A stretch of 32,349 bases of DNA from Tepidiphilus sp. J10 (GTDB lineage Bacteria; Pseudomonadota; Gammaproteobacteria; Burkholderiales; Thiobacillaceae). Positions 25,366 through 32,349 of the stretch are shown in pieces. The notes beneath the pieces are model-generated. The model saw nothing but the letters and a program-made list of their open reading frames with translations. It did not search any database and was not told where the DNA came from. Every line of letters starts with the position of its first letter. The stretch's first letter is position 1. The stretch spans positions 1 through 32,349 of the forward strand of contig CAMDHJ010000023.1 of assembly GCA_945897865.1 (NCBI GenBank), given 5' to 3'. The position numbers and the translations under genes are program-made.

Positions 25366-26544
25366 CTACTTCGCGGCAGCCGTGGGTGCTGCTGAGGCCG
25401 CTTCGATCGCTGACACCGGCGATCCCGGGCGTGTCTTCTGGACGCCGTTGATGATGACTTTTTCGCCGCCTTTGAGACCTTCGGCAATGATCCAGCCCGC
25501 ACCCGACAAACCGCCGGTCTTCACCGGTTGCGCGATGACCGTGCCGTCAGCGCCGACCAGCAGAACGGCCTGGCCTTGCGGCGAAGTCTGCACCGCGCGT
25601 TGTGGCACCACGATGACGTTCTCCGCCAGCGCTACCGGCAGGCGAACGGTGACGAACTGGCCGGGCAGAAGGCTGCGGTCCGGGTTGGGGAATTCGGCGC
25701 GCAGGCCAACCGAGCCGGTGGCGGGATCGATCGCCAGATCGTTGAACAGCAATTTGCCCGGCTTCGCGTATTCGCGGCCATTCTCCAGCACCAGCATCAC
25801 CGGCGCCTGGCTGGTTCTGGCTTTTCCGGAGCGCAGGGTCTCGCGCAGATTCAGGAAATCGGCGCTCGACTGCGAGAAGTTCACCCAGATCGGATCGTAT
25901 TGCTCAATGCTGGCCAGCGGCGTCGCCTCACTCTTGCCGACCAGCGCGCCCTCGGTTACCAGCGCACGGCCAATGCGACCGGAGATCGGCGCCTTCACCG
26001 TGGCATAACCCAGATCGATTTCAGCCCGCGACAACGCTGCCTGCGCCGCCGCCACATCGGCATTGGCCTGCGCCTTGGCGGCCATGGCCTGATCGAATTC
26101 CTGTTTGCTGACCGCATTGCTGACCACCAGCGCCTGCATCCGGTCCAGGTTCTGCCCGGCAATCAATTTTTGCGCCTGGTTGCGTGCCAAGGTTGCTTTG
26201 GCGGATTCGACATTCGCCGCCAGTGTGCGTGAGTCGATTCGGAACAACACCGCGCCGGCCTTCACCTCACTGCCTTCGGTATAGGTGCGCTGTTCCAGAA
26301 TGCCTTCCACCCGCGCTCGCACTTCCGCCGTGCGCACCGCCTGCAGACGGCCGGGTGCTTCCACTGTGCGCGGCAGATTGCGCGGCTCGACAGTCATCAC
26401 TTCCACTTCCGGTGGCGGCATGCCGCCACCGGGGCCGCCGCTTTGGCCACCCCCGGGCGCCTCGGATTGCGGTTTGCAGGCGGTAAGTGACAACAACGCG
26501 GCGAGAGGCAGCATGACAAAAAAAGAGTGGATAGCGCGGTTCAC
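25366..26544 (-). CDS. RND efflux periplasmic adaptor lipoprotein (AcrA/MexA family)
   Basis: A 392-residue membrane-fusion protein linking pump and outer-membrane channel. The lipoprotein signal ends LLSLTAC, followed by a glycine- and proline-rich linker. The split lipoyl domain has RLQAVRTAEVRARVEGILE, and the helical hairpin spans residues about 100-175. The ATVKAPISGRIGRALVTEGALV block and the beta-barrel FPNPDRSLLPGQFVTVRLPV follow. The start is GTG 26544 with AGGAG just upstream. First gene of the efflux operon, controlled from the shared region with the TetR-family gene. Confidence 0.95.
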   Translation of the reverse strand: MNRAIHSFFVMLPLAALLSLTACKPQSEAPGGGQSGGPGGGMPPPEVEVMTVEPRNLPRTVEAPGRLQAVRTAEVRARVEGILEQRTYTEGSEVKAGAVLFRIDSRTLAANVESAKATLARNQAQKLIAGQNLDRMQALVVSNAVSKQEFDQAMAAKAQANADVAAAQAALSRAEIDLGYATVKAPISGRIGRALVTEGALVGKSEATPLASIEQYDPIWVNFSQSSADFLNLRETLRSGKARTSQAPVMLVLENGREYAKPGKLLFNDLAIDPATGSVGLRAEFPNPDRSLLPGQFVTVRLPVALAENVIVVPQRAVQTSPQGQAVLLVGADGTVIAQPVKTGGLSGAGWIIAEGLKGGEKVIINGVQKTRPGSPVSAIEAASAAPTAAAK

Positions 26545-26583
26545 GTGGACTCCTGACGGAAATGGGCTTGACGAAGTGCGGTG

Positions 26584-26613
26584 ATTTTAGATACATACGT
26601 GGATGTATGTAAA
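26584..26613 (-). promoter_or_regulatory. Efflux operon promoter with embedded TetR-type operator
   Basis: On the minus strand TTTACA (26608-26613) and TAAAAT (26584-26589) are spaced 18 bases and fit sigma70 -35 and -10. Between and overlapping them is a perfect inverted repeat, TACATAC (26592-26598) and GTATGTA (26605-26611), separated by six bases. It closely resembles the known AcrR operator half-sites. Repressor binding here would block RNA polymerase and also cover the region upstream of the divergent repressor gene. Confidence 0.8.
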
Positions 26614-26681
26614 CGTTGAAAAGTGACGATTTATTCTGCACTGCAACAACGCCAGATCAACCCGACTGGAACTCGCAATTT

Positions 26682-27296
26682 ATGGCCCGACGCACCAAGG
26701 AAGAAGCCCAGGCAACCCGCACCCAATTGCTGGATACGGCAGAAGTCGTGTTTCGCGAAAAGGGTGTTTCACGCACTACATTGGCCGACATCGCCAGCGC
26801 AGCCGGGGTTACTCGCGGCGCAATCTACTGGCATTTCGAGAACAAGGCTGATCTGTTCGTCGCTATGTGTGATCGTGCCACGTTGCCGCTGGAAACCCTG
26901 TTCGCCAGTGTCGCCGCGCCAGATTTGGATGATCCACTTGCCAAGTTACGGGAAGGTTGTCTTGAAGTGCTACGACAGGCAGAAGAGGATCAACGTTGCC
27001 GACGCGTGTTCGAAATCCTCAATTTCAAATGCGAGTTTGTCGATGATCTGGCGCCGACCATGCTGCGGCGCAAGGAATGCCGGCAAGGTGCGAAAGCGAT
27101 CATCGAACGTAATTTGCAGCTCGCCATCGAATGCGGCCAGATACCATCCGGAACCGATGTCAAACGCGCCGCCATCGGCCTGTTTTCCTACGTCGACGGA
27201 CTCATCGTCAACTGGAGCATGGAACCGGACAGCTACTCGCTGGCGGAGCAGGCCGGGGCGCTGCTTGATATCTTTCTCGCGGGGTTACGCAAATGA
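26682..27296 (+). CDS. TetR-family repressor of the efflux operon (AcrR/TtgR-like)
   Basis: A 204-residue repressor. The N-terminal helix-turn-helix begins ARRTKEEAQATRTQLLDTA, with recognition region TLADIASAAGVTRGAIYWHF and KADLF, very like AcrR and TtgR. The C-terminal ligand domain (about 60-200) contains several cysteines and FSYVDGLIVNWSMEPDSY. It is divergent from the pump operon, and the palindrome in between fits autoregulation plus pump repression, relieved by binding drugs. ATG 26682 is chosen because family homology begins there; a TTG-started extension (26616) would cover the region next to the operator. Confidence 0.92.
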   Translation: MARRTKEEAQATRTQLLDTAEVVFREKGVSRTTLADIASAAGVTRGAIYWHFENKADLFVAMCDRATLPLETLFASVAAPDLDDPLAKLREGCLEVLRQAEEDQRCRRVFEILNFKCEFVDDLAPTMLRRKECRQGAKAIIERNLQLAIECGQIPSGTDVKRAAIGLFSYVDGLIVNWSMEPDSYSLAEQAGALLDIFLAGLRK

Positions 27297-27646
27297 AATT
27301 CCAGATGCTCGCGATTGGCGCCCGTTTCGAATTCGAGGCCAAGGAATATGTGAAGACGGGTCCGCTGACCGCGTCGAGTGATGGTGTGCAGCGCATGATT
27401 CCGCGCTTCGCCGTGTTGAAGCCGCTGGATGCGCCTGTCGAGCTGGCACGCAAAACCCCGCGCAAGCTGGATGAGGCCGCAGTATTGGCGGCATTCGAGA
27501 CGTTCTTTGCGGAATCCACGCGTGTGCTGCAGACGTTGCCATCTGAACCAGATCAAGCCCGTACCCGCCTCGCCGAGCTGGCGGCGGCACGGGAGCGATT
27601 CCTGGATCAGATCGCGCTGCCGGCCTTGCCTAATGAAAACTATTGA
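27293..27646 (+). CDS. Conserved-looking small protein coupled to the TetR gene
   Basis: A 117-residue soluble protein without signal peptide or membrane segments. The ATG overlaps the repressor stop (ATGA), indicating translational coupling. The first 40 residues are beta-rich with a pattern I have seen in unannotated proteobacterial proteins (AIGARFEFEAKEYVKTGPLTAS). The rest is helical (LDEAAVLAAFETFFAES; RTRLAELAAARERFLDQI). I do not recognise a named family. Its end lies just inside the palindromic element at 27642. Confidence 0.75.
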   Translation: MKFQMLAIGARFEFEAKEYVKTGPLTASSDGVQRMIPRFAVLKPLDAPVELARKTPRKLDEAAVLAAFETFFAESTRVLQTLPSEPDQARTRLAELAAARERFLDQIALPALPNENY

Positions 27647-27767
27647 TCCGGCCCGATAAAACCGCAATTGTCGGTTGTGCTGTAGGGTGCGCCATGCGCA
27701 CCCTTTCACGTGGAATGGTGCGCATGGCGCACCCTACTGTTACCCGGATAAACCTGGCCGGATCAAT
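27642..27767. repeat. Nested palindromic element between convergent genes
   Basis: The outer arms ATTGATCCGGCC (27642-27653) and GGCCGGATCAAT (27756-27767) are perfect 12-base inverted repeats. Inside is a perfect 20-base inverted repeat, TAGGGTGCGCCATGCGCACC (27683-27702) with its mirror at 27717-27736 and a 14-base loop. Each inner arm contains a GGTGCGC/GCGCACC-type dyad. It separates convergent genes and could terminate both. The architecture suggests a small non-autonomous repeat element. The left arm overlaps the last codons of the upstream gene. Confidence 0.85.
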
Positions 27768-27778
27768 CGTCTGAAGCC

Positions 27779-28615
27779 TTACTCCGCCAGCGCCCGCGCG
27801 TGAAACGCCAGATGCTCGCCGATGAAGCTGGCAATGAAGTGGTAGCTGTGGTCGTAGTCCGGTTGCATGCGCAGCGTCAGGGGTTGGCGGTGCGCGGCGC
27901 AGGCAGCTTGCAGATTCTGCGGGAACAGTTGTTCGGTGAGGAATTCGTCGCCGGTGCCGTGATCGATCAACGCCGGCGGCAGCGTCGCGCCGGCTTCGAT
28001 CAGGCGGGTGGCATCGTAGGCGTCCCAGGCTTTGCGGTCTTCGCCCAGATAGGTGGCAAAACAGCCTTGGCCCCAGGGTGCGATGACCGGGTTGCAGATC
28101 GGTGCGAAGGCGGAAACCGAGCGGTACCGGCCCGGATTCTTCAACGCGCAGATCAAAGCGCCGTGGCCGCCCATCGAGTGGCCGCTGATGCTGGCGCGAC
28201 CGGGAATCGCCGGGAAATTGGCCTCGATCAGCGCCGGCAGTTCCTGCGTGACGTAGTCGTACATGTGGTAATGCGTCGCCCACGGCGCTTCTGTGGCGTT
28301 GACGTAAAACCCGGCACCCTTGCCCAGATCGTAGCGTTCCGGCACGTCCGGCACCGCGTCGCCGCGCGGGCTGGTGTCGGGCATCACCAGAATCAGGCCC
28401 AGTTCGGCGCAATAGCGTTGCGCGCCGGCTTTAACCCGCACGTTGTCGTCGGTGCAGGTCAGGCCGGACAGCCAGTACAGCACCGGCAACTTCGCTGTAG
28501 CCGCCTGTGGCGGCAGGTAGACCGAGAAGGTCATCTCGCAGTGGCAGGCGGTCGAGGCGTGCTGCCAGCGCTCCAGCCAGCCGCCGGATTCCTTGATGCG
28601 TTCGATGCGTTGCAT
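27779..28615 (-). CDS. fghA: S-formylglutathione hydrolase
   Basis: Hydrolyses S-formylglutathione to formate and glutathione, the second step of glutathione-dependent formaldehyde detoxification. The 278-residue esterase-D protein has the nucleophile elbow GHSMGGHGAL, the oxyanion-side PVLYWLSGLTCTDDN, and the remaining triad residues in DHGTGDEFL and DYDHSYHFI. It lies eight bases downstream of frmA on the same strand, forming an operon. Confidence 0.95.
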   Translation of the reverse strand: MQRIERIKESGGWLERWQHASTACHCEMTFSVYLPPQAATAKLPVLYWLSGLTCTDDNVRVKAGAQRYCAELGLILVMPDTSPRGDAVPDVPERYDLGKGAGFYVNATEAPWATHYHMYDYVTQELPALIEANFPAIPGRASISGHSMGGHGALICALKNPGRYRSVSAFAPICNPVIAPWGQGCFATYLGEDRKAWDAYDATRLIEAGATLPPALIDHGTGDEFLTEQLFPQNLQAACAAHRQPLTLRMQPDYDHSYHFIASFIGEHLAFHARALAE

Positions 28616-28623
28616 GGCCGGCC

Positions 28624-29733
28624 TCAGAAAATGATCACCGAACGGATGCTCTTGCCTTCATGCATCAGGTCGAACGCGTGGTTGATGTCTTCCAGCGGCA
28701 TGGTGTGGGTGACCAGTTTGTCGAGTTCGATCTTGCCGGCCATGTAGTTTTCAACGTAGCCGGGCAGCTGCGTGCGGCCCTTGACGCCGCCGAACGCCGT
28801 GCCTTTCCAGGTGCGGCCGACCACCAGATTGAACGGTCGGGTGCGGATTTCCTGGCCGGCGCCGGCAACGCCGATGACGGTGGAAACGCCCCAGCCCATG
28901 TGCGTGCATTCCAGCGCGTCGCGCATCACGTTGACATTGCCGATGCACTCGAACGAGTAATCGACGCCGCCGTTGGTCATTTCGCGGATGTATTCCGAGA
29001 TCGAGCCGCCCACGTCGCGCGGGTTGATGAAGTCGGTGGCGCCGAGCGCCTTCGCCATTTCGAACTTGTCCGGATTCAGATCGATGGCCAGGATGCGCCC
29101 GGCCTTCGCCATTACCGCACCCTGCACCACGGACAGGCCGATGCCGCCGAGGCCGAATACCGCGACGGTCGAACCCGGTTCAACCTTGGCCGTGTTGAGC
29201 ACTGCGCCGATACCGGTGGTGACGCCGCAACCGAGCAGGCAGACCTTGTCCAGCGGCGCCGCCGAATTGATCTTGGCGAGCGCGATTTCCGGCACCACGG
29301 TGTATTCGGAGAAGGTTGAACAGCCCATGTAGTGGAAGATCGGCGTGCCGTTCTTGGAGAAGCGGCGAGTGCCGTCCGGCATGTAGCCGGTCCAGACGGT
29401 GGCGGCGATCGACTGGCACAGATTGGTCTTCGGCGACGCGCAGTATTCGCAATGGCCGCATTCCGGGATGTACAGCGGGATGACGTGGTCGCCCGGTTTC
29501 AGCGTTGTCACGCCGGGGCCGCATTCCACCACGACGCAGCCGCCTTCATGGCCGAGGATGCAGGGAAAGGCGCCTTCCGGATCGTCGCCGGACAAGGTGA
29601 ACGCATCGGTATGACAGACGCCGCTGGCGACCACTTTCAGCAACACCTCGCCTTCACGCGGGCCCTCGACATCGACTTCCTCGATGGTCAGCGGCTTTTT
29701 CGGTTCCCAGGCAACGGCGGCACGGGCTTTCAT
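28624..29733 (-). CDS. frmA: S-(hydroxymethyl)glutathione dehydrogenase (class III alcohol dehydrogenase)
   Basis: Oxidises S-hydroxymethylglutathione to S-formylglutathione with NAD, detoxifying formaldehyde. The 369-residue zinc enzyme has catalytic zinc ligands in [13 protein letters not shown] and LGHEGGCVV and the later [15 protein letters not shown]. The structural zinc site CGHCEYC with a fourth Cys in TNLC is present, as is the Rossmann GLGGIG. ATG 29733 is chosen because AGGAG lies seven bases upstream (29741-29745); the TTG two codons earlier falls in the spacer. No frmR regulator is adjacent. Confidence 0.96.
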   Translation of the reverse strand: MKARAAVAWEPKKPLTIEEVDVEGPREGEVLLKVVASGVCHTDAFTLSGDDPEGAFPCILGHEGGCVVVECGPGVTTLKPGDHVIPLYIPECGHCEYCASPKTNLCQSIAATVWTGYMPDGTRRFSKNGTPIFHYMGCSTFSEYTVVPEIALAKINSAAPLDKVCLLGCGVTTGIGAVLNTAKVEPGSTVAVFGLGGIGLSVVQGAVMAKAGRILAIDLNPDKFEMAKALGATDFINPRDVGGSISEYIREMTNGGVDYSFECIGNVNVMRDALECTHMGWGVSTVIGVAGAGQEIRTRPFNLVVGRTWKGTAFGGVKGRTQLPGYVENYMAGKIELDKLVTHTMPLEDINHAFDLMHEGKSIRSVIIF

Positions 29734-29771
29734 GGGCAAACTCCTGATTTGGTTTGGCAGAGTGCTGCACT

Positions 29772-30401
29772 TTACTTGTTCAACAGGCCATTCGCTTCCA
29801 AGTATTCGATTACCTGAACGGCGGCTTCCTGCGGCGTGATGCGGTCGTTGTGCAGCACCAGTTCCGGCGCCTCTGGCGCTTCGTAGGGATCGTCGATGCC
29901 GGTGAAGCCGATGCCCTTGCCGGCGGCCAGCGCGGCGCGGGCTTTGACGTAGAGGCCTTTCGGATCGCGGCTTTCGCAGACATCGATCGGCACTTCAACC
30001 ATCACTTCAATGAACGGCAAACCGCTGTCCTGGTGGATTTTGCGTGCCAGGTCGCGGTCCTTGCGATATGGGCTGATGAAGCTGGTCAAGGCAATCACAC
30101 CGGTATCGGCAAACAGTCGTGCCACTTCGCCAATGCGGCGGATGTTCTCCTCTCGGTCAATCGCGCTGAAGCCGAGATTCTTGTTCAAGCCGTGGCGCAC
30201 ATTGTCGCCGTCGAGTACATAAGCCAGGTGGCCGCGTTCAACCAGCGCATGCTCCAGCGTGAAGGCGATGGTGCTTTTGCCGGAGCCGCTGAGGCCGGTG
30301 AACCAGATGGTGACGCCGCGCTGGTTGAGCAGTTTTTCTCGGTCTGGGCGGGTAACGTGGCCTTCATGCCAGGTGATGTTGGTGGCGCGGATTTCAGTCA
30401 T
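29772..30401 (-). CDS. cysC: Adenylylsulfate (APS) kinase
   Basis: Phosphorylates adenosine 5'-phosphosulfate to PAPS, for sulfate assimilation or sulfation. The 209-residue enzyme has Walker [10 protein letters not shown], the [15 protein letters not shown] substrate loop, [12 protein letters not shown], and [19 protein letters not shown], all standard. ATG 30401 matches the family N-terminus ([17 protein letters not shown]); the longer frame upstream looks non-coding. There is no cysN, cysD or cysH next to it. The gene is upstream of frmA on the same strand with a 38-base gap, so some co-transcription is possible. Confidence 0.94.
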   Translation of the reverse strand: MTEIRATNITWHEGHVTRPDREKLLNQRGVTIWFTGLSGSGKSTIAFTLEHALVERGHLAYVLDGDNVRHGLNKNLGFSAIDREENIRRIGEVARLFADTGVIALTSFISPYRKDRDLARKIHQDSGLPFIEVMVEVPIDVCESRDPKGLYVKARAALAAGKGIGFTGIDDPYEAPEAPELVLHNDRITPQEAAVQVIEYLEANGLLNK

Positions 30402-30533
30402 GGTGTGCTTTCGGTTGAGAAGGTAGGGAACATCGCGGTATGGTAGTCGCGTGGGTTTGATTTTTTCATCAGCGGCGGCTTTATTTCGCGGCCAAGCCCT
30501 GCAACCCAACCCGGATGAAACAACGCAAACAGT

Positions 30534-31202
30534 ATGGATCAACCCATTACGCTGCATTGGCAGTCAAAAGAAGCCTACTTCACCGCAGTGCTCAGTCCGG
30601 ACCTGTTCGGAAGCTGGGTCTTGGTCACGGCGGGCGGAAAACGTGACGGGCGGGCAGGGCGAGTACAGCACAAGCCGATGCCGACCTACGCCAATGGCCT
30701 GGAAAATCTGAATCGCTTGCGCAAAAAACGGCGCAGCGAAGGTTATACGCTGTGCGCCACCGGTTTCATGGAACTGGATGACCTCGACCCGCAAAGCCCG
30801 GCCAGCCGCAACGCGGAAACCAGCGCTGTGCTGCGCGCCTTCCGCAATCTGGCGATTCCTCTTGCGCAACAAGCGCTTCTGCTTGACGTTGAAGAAGCTG
30901 TCATCAATGCCTATCTGGACGGCAAGGCGCTAGCAAATAATCTGTGGCTGCTTGATCGGGTGCGTTTGATCATGGCGATCCACAAAGCCCTGCACTCGCT
31001 GTTTGCCGGCGACCCGATCCGTGCCCAGGAATGGATGCGTCGGCCGAATCCCCGCTTCGAGCAAGCTCGGCCACTGGAATTGATGCTGGACAGCCTGGAT
31101 GGCCTGAAGATCGTGCGTGCGTATCTTGAAGGCGAAGTCGATGCGATGTTCTGTGAACCGCCCGCCGTCGGCCTGCCACCAGATCATGCCTGTTCCAGGT
31201 AA
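30534..31202 (+). CDS. WGR-like domain fused to MbcA/ParS/Xre antitoxin-type domain
   Basis: A 222-residue cytoplasmic protein with two parts. Residues about 5-75 look like a WGR domain (LHWQSKEAYFTAVLSPDLFG, then GSWVLVTAGGKRDGRAGR), a putative nucleic-acid-binding fold in which the WGR tripeptide itself is altered. Residues about 100-215 resemble the MbcA/ParS/Xre antitoxin toxin-binding domain (formerly DUF2384): ALLLDVEEAVINAYLDG, a central helix, then EWMRRPNPRFEQARPLELML and SLDGLKIVRAYL. Antitoxins of this class normally pair with a RES-domain toxin, but none is adjacent. Its role is unknown; a regulator or orphan antitoxin is plausible. Confidence 0.75.
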   Translation: MDQPITLHWQSKEAYFTAVLSPDLFGSWVLVTAGGKRDGRAGRVQHKPMPTYANGLENLNRLRKKRRSEGYTLCATGFMELDDLDPQSPASRNAETSAVLRAFRNLAIPLAQQALLLDVEEAVINAYLDGKALANNLWLLDRVRLIMAIHKALHSLFAGDPIRAQEWMRRPNPRFEQARPLELMLDSLDGLKIVRAYLEGEVDAMFCEPPAVGLPPDHACSR

Positions 31203-31363
31203 ACCCCGGGCTGATGGCAATTTCTAAAGGCAATACCCAGCCGTTCACGAATGACCGCTCTCGGAGACATCAGAGCCATGGAATGACCTTGCATGGCCCC
31301 GTCTAAGTTGCCTTCGTTTCGGAGATACGCATCGGTAAGATGACGTCATTCCGGGGCACGCAA

Positions 31364-32344
31364 ATGAATCAAACCGAGCGCCTTTACCAGATCGACAAAC
31401 TCCTGAGAGCCAATCGCTGCGTGCCGGTGAACCGTTTTCTGGAAGAGATCGGCATCTCCATTGCCACTTTCAAACGCGATCTCGAACACCTGCGCAGCCA
31501 CTTCAACGCGCCCATTGAATGGGACCGTGAATGTCGTGGATACCGACTCGCCACGCCAACCAACGCCGGACCACGCTATGAATTGCCAGGCGTCTGGTTC
31601 AACGCCGGCGAGATTCACGCCCTGCTCACCATCGAACATCTGCTGGAAAACATCGAACCGGGCGTGCTCCAGCCGCATTTCGGGGCGTTCCGCGAGCGTC
31701 TGGCCGCCATCCTGGAGCAGCCCGAATCCACCATGCGTGAGATTGAGCGGCGGGTTTTTATCCACCACCGCTTCAAACGACCGACCTCACCGCGTCACTT
31801 CAACACCATCGTCGAGGCGTTGCTGCAGCGTCGACGTCTACGGCTAACGCATGACAGTCGGTTCAATCACAAGATTTCGGAGCGCACTGTCTCACCGCAA
31901 CGTCTCATCCATTTCCGTGAAGTCTGGTATCTGGTGGTTTGGTGCCATCTCCGTGAGGCAGTCCGCACCTTTGCCCTGGACAATCTGCTAGCGGCGGAAA
32001 TCCTGATTGAGCCAGCCATCGAGGTAGAAGCCACCGAATTGAATGATCTGCTGGAAAGCGGTTATGGCATCTGGTCAGGCAAGGAAGTGCGCTGGGCCAC
32101 ACTACGTTTACATCCTTCCAGTGCACGCTGGGCCGCCAGCGAAACCTGGCACCGCGATCAACGCGCGCACTTTGATGCTGACGGCAGTTACCTCCTGGAA
32201 ATTCCTTATGCGCAGGATGACGAACTGATCATGGATGTCCTCAAGTACGGCGGTGGCTGCACGGTGCTGGCTCCTGAGGAACTCCGCGCGAAGGTAATGC
32301 TTCGGCTTGACGAGGCAAGGCAGAATTACTTGCAGGGGGACTGA
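31364..32344 (+). CDS. WYL-domain transcriptional regulator
   Basis: A 326-residue regulator. The N-terminal winged helix-turn-helix (residues about 1-55: TERLYQIDKLLRANRCVPVN and ISIATFKRDLEHLRSHF) is followed by RGYRLA, then a WYL domain near residues 140-220 with the signature HFREVWYLVVWCHLREAVRTFALDNL. A C-terminal WCX-like extension follows, ending RAKVMLRLDEAR. WYL proteins sense nucleotides or nucleic acid and often control phage-defence operons. ATG 31364 is preferred because family homology begins there; an in-frame ATG at 31340 is possible. What it regulates may lie past the right edge. The 161 bases before it show no gene. Confidence 0.88.
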   Translation: MNQTERLYQIDKLLRANRCVPVNRFLEEIGISIATFKRDLEHLRSHFNAPIEWDRECRGYRLATPTNAGPRYELPGVWFNAGEIHALLTIEHLLENIEPGVLQPHFGAFRERLAAILEQPESTMREIERRVFIHHRFKRPTSPRHFNTIVEALLQRRRLRLTHDSRFNHKISERTVSPQRLIHFREVWYLVVWCHLREAVRTFALDNLLAAEILIEPAIEVEATELNDLLESGYGIWSGKEVRWATLRLHPSSARWAASETWHRDQRAHFDADGSYLLEIPYAQDDELIMDVLKYGGGCTVLAPEELRAKVMLRLDEARQNYLQGD

Positions 32345-32349
32345 AAAAC

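Noticed and set aside
27800-28747. 315-residue plus-strand frame opposite fghA
   Set aside because: Antisense to a clear S-formylglutathione hydrolase gene; composition is typical of a shadow and it has no domain.
30402-30557. N-terminal extension of cysC to 30557
   Set aside because: The extra 52 residues do not resemble APS kinases, and the family N-terminus starts at ATG 30401.
31203-31363. Possible small RNA or short gene before the WYL regulator
   Set aside because: No convincing hairpin with T run, start plus ribosome site, or coding bias was seen.

Overview
The window looks like chromosomal DNA of a proteobacterium with medium-high GC, most likely a betaproteobacterium, although a gammaproteobacterium cannot be excluded. 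The reasons are the pilB-pilC-pilD-coaE-zapD order, glutathione-dependent formaldehyde oxidation genes, a lipoprotein-type RND efflux operon with an AcrR/TtgR-like operator, and REP-like palindromes between convergent genes. I saw no rRNA, tRNA, CRISPR array, transposase or integrase. No gene-free gap exceeds 300 bases.

Region 1 (1-6551) holds the most unusual content. The 3' end of ppsA (PEP synthase) is followed by a compact DNA phosphorothioation island. It contains a divergent XRE-like regulator, dndC, a 73-residue small gene, dndD, and dndE continuing into an FtsK-type DNA translocase. The DndE-FtsK reading frame is broken once, at a run of seven G (5023-5029). There is no dndA, no dndB and no dndFGH restriction set. 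Immediately after the translocase lies a second, truncated and about 89% identical copy of the ppsA 3' end (6354-6551). The island is therefore bracketed by direct repeats of the host gene end.

Region 2 (6614-12950) is housekeeping. A minus-strand group reads 6-phosphogluconolactonase, a secreted DUF4139 protein and a 2-oxoglutarate/Fe(II) oxygenase. A plus-strand group follows: PolB-like 3'-5' exonuclease, 23S rRNA methyltransferase RlmD, and a CorB/CorC-like CBS membrane protein.

Region 3 (13054-20583) is the type IV pilus assembly cluster pilB-pilC-pilD, with coaE and zapD downstream, then an M23 murein endopeptidase (minus) divergent from a short DUF1631 protein.

Region 4 (20763-27646) is a tripartite RND multidrug efflux operon (adaptor, pump, outer-membrane channel, minus strand) divergent from its TetR-family repressor. 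A palindrome matching the AcrR/TtgR operator type sits between the -35 and -10 elements of the pump promoter. A small unknown gene is coupled to the repressor.

Region 5 (27642-32344) has a nested palindromic element, then fghA and frmA (formaldehyde detoxification) and cysC (APS kinase) on the minus strand. It ends with a WGR plus MbcA/ParS-type antitoxin-domain protein and a WYL-domain transcriptional regulator at the window edge. The last two resemble accessory or defence-associated regulators, and what they serve may lie beyond the window.
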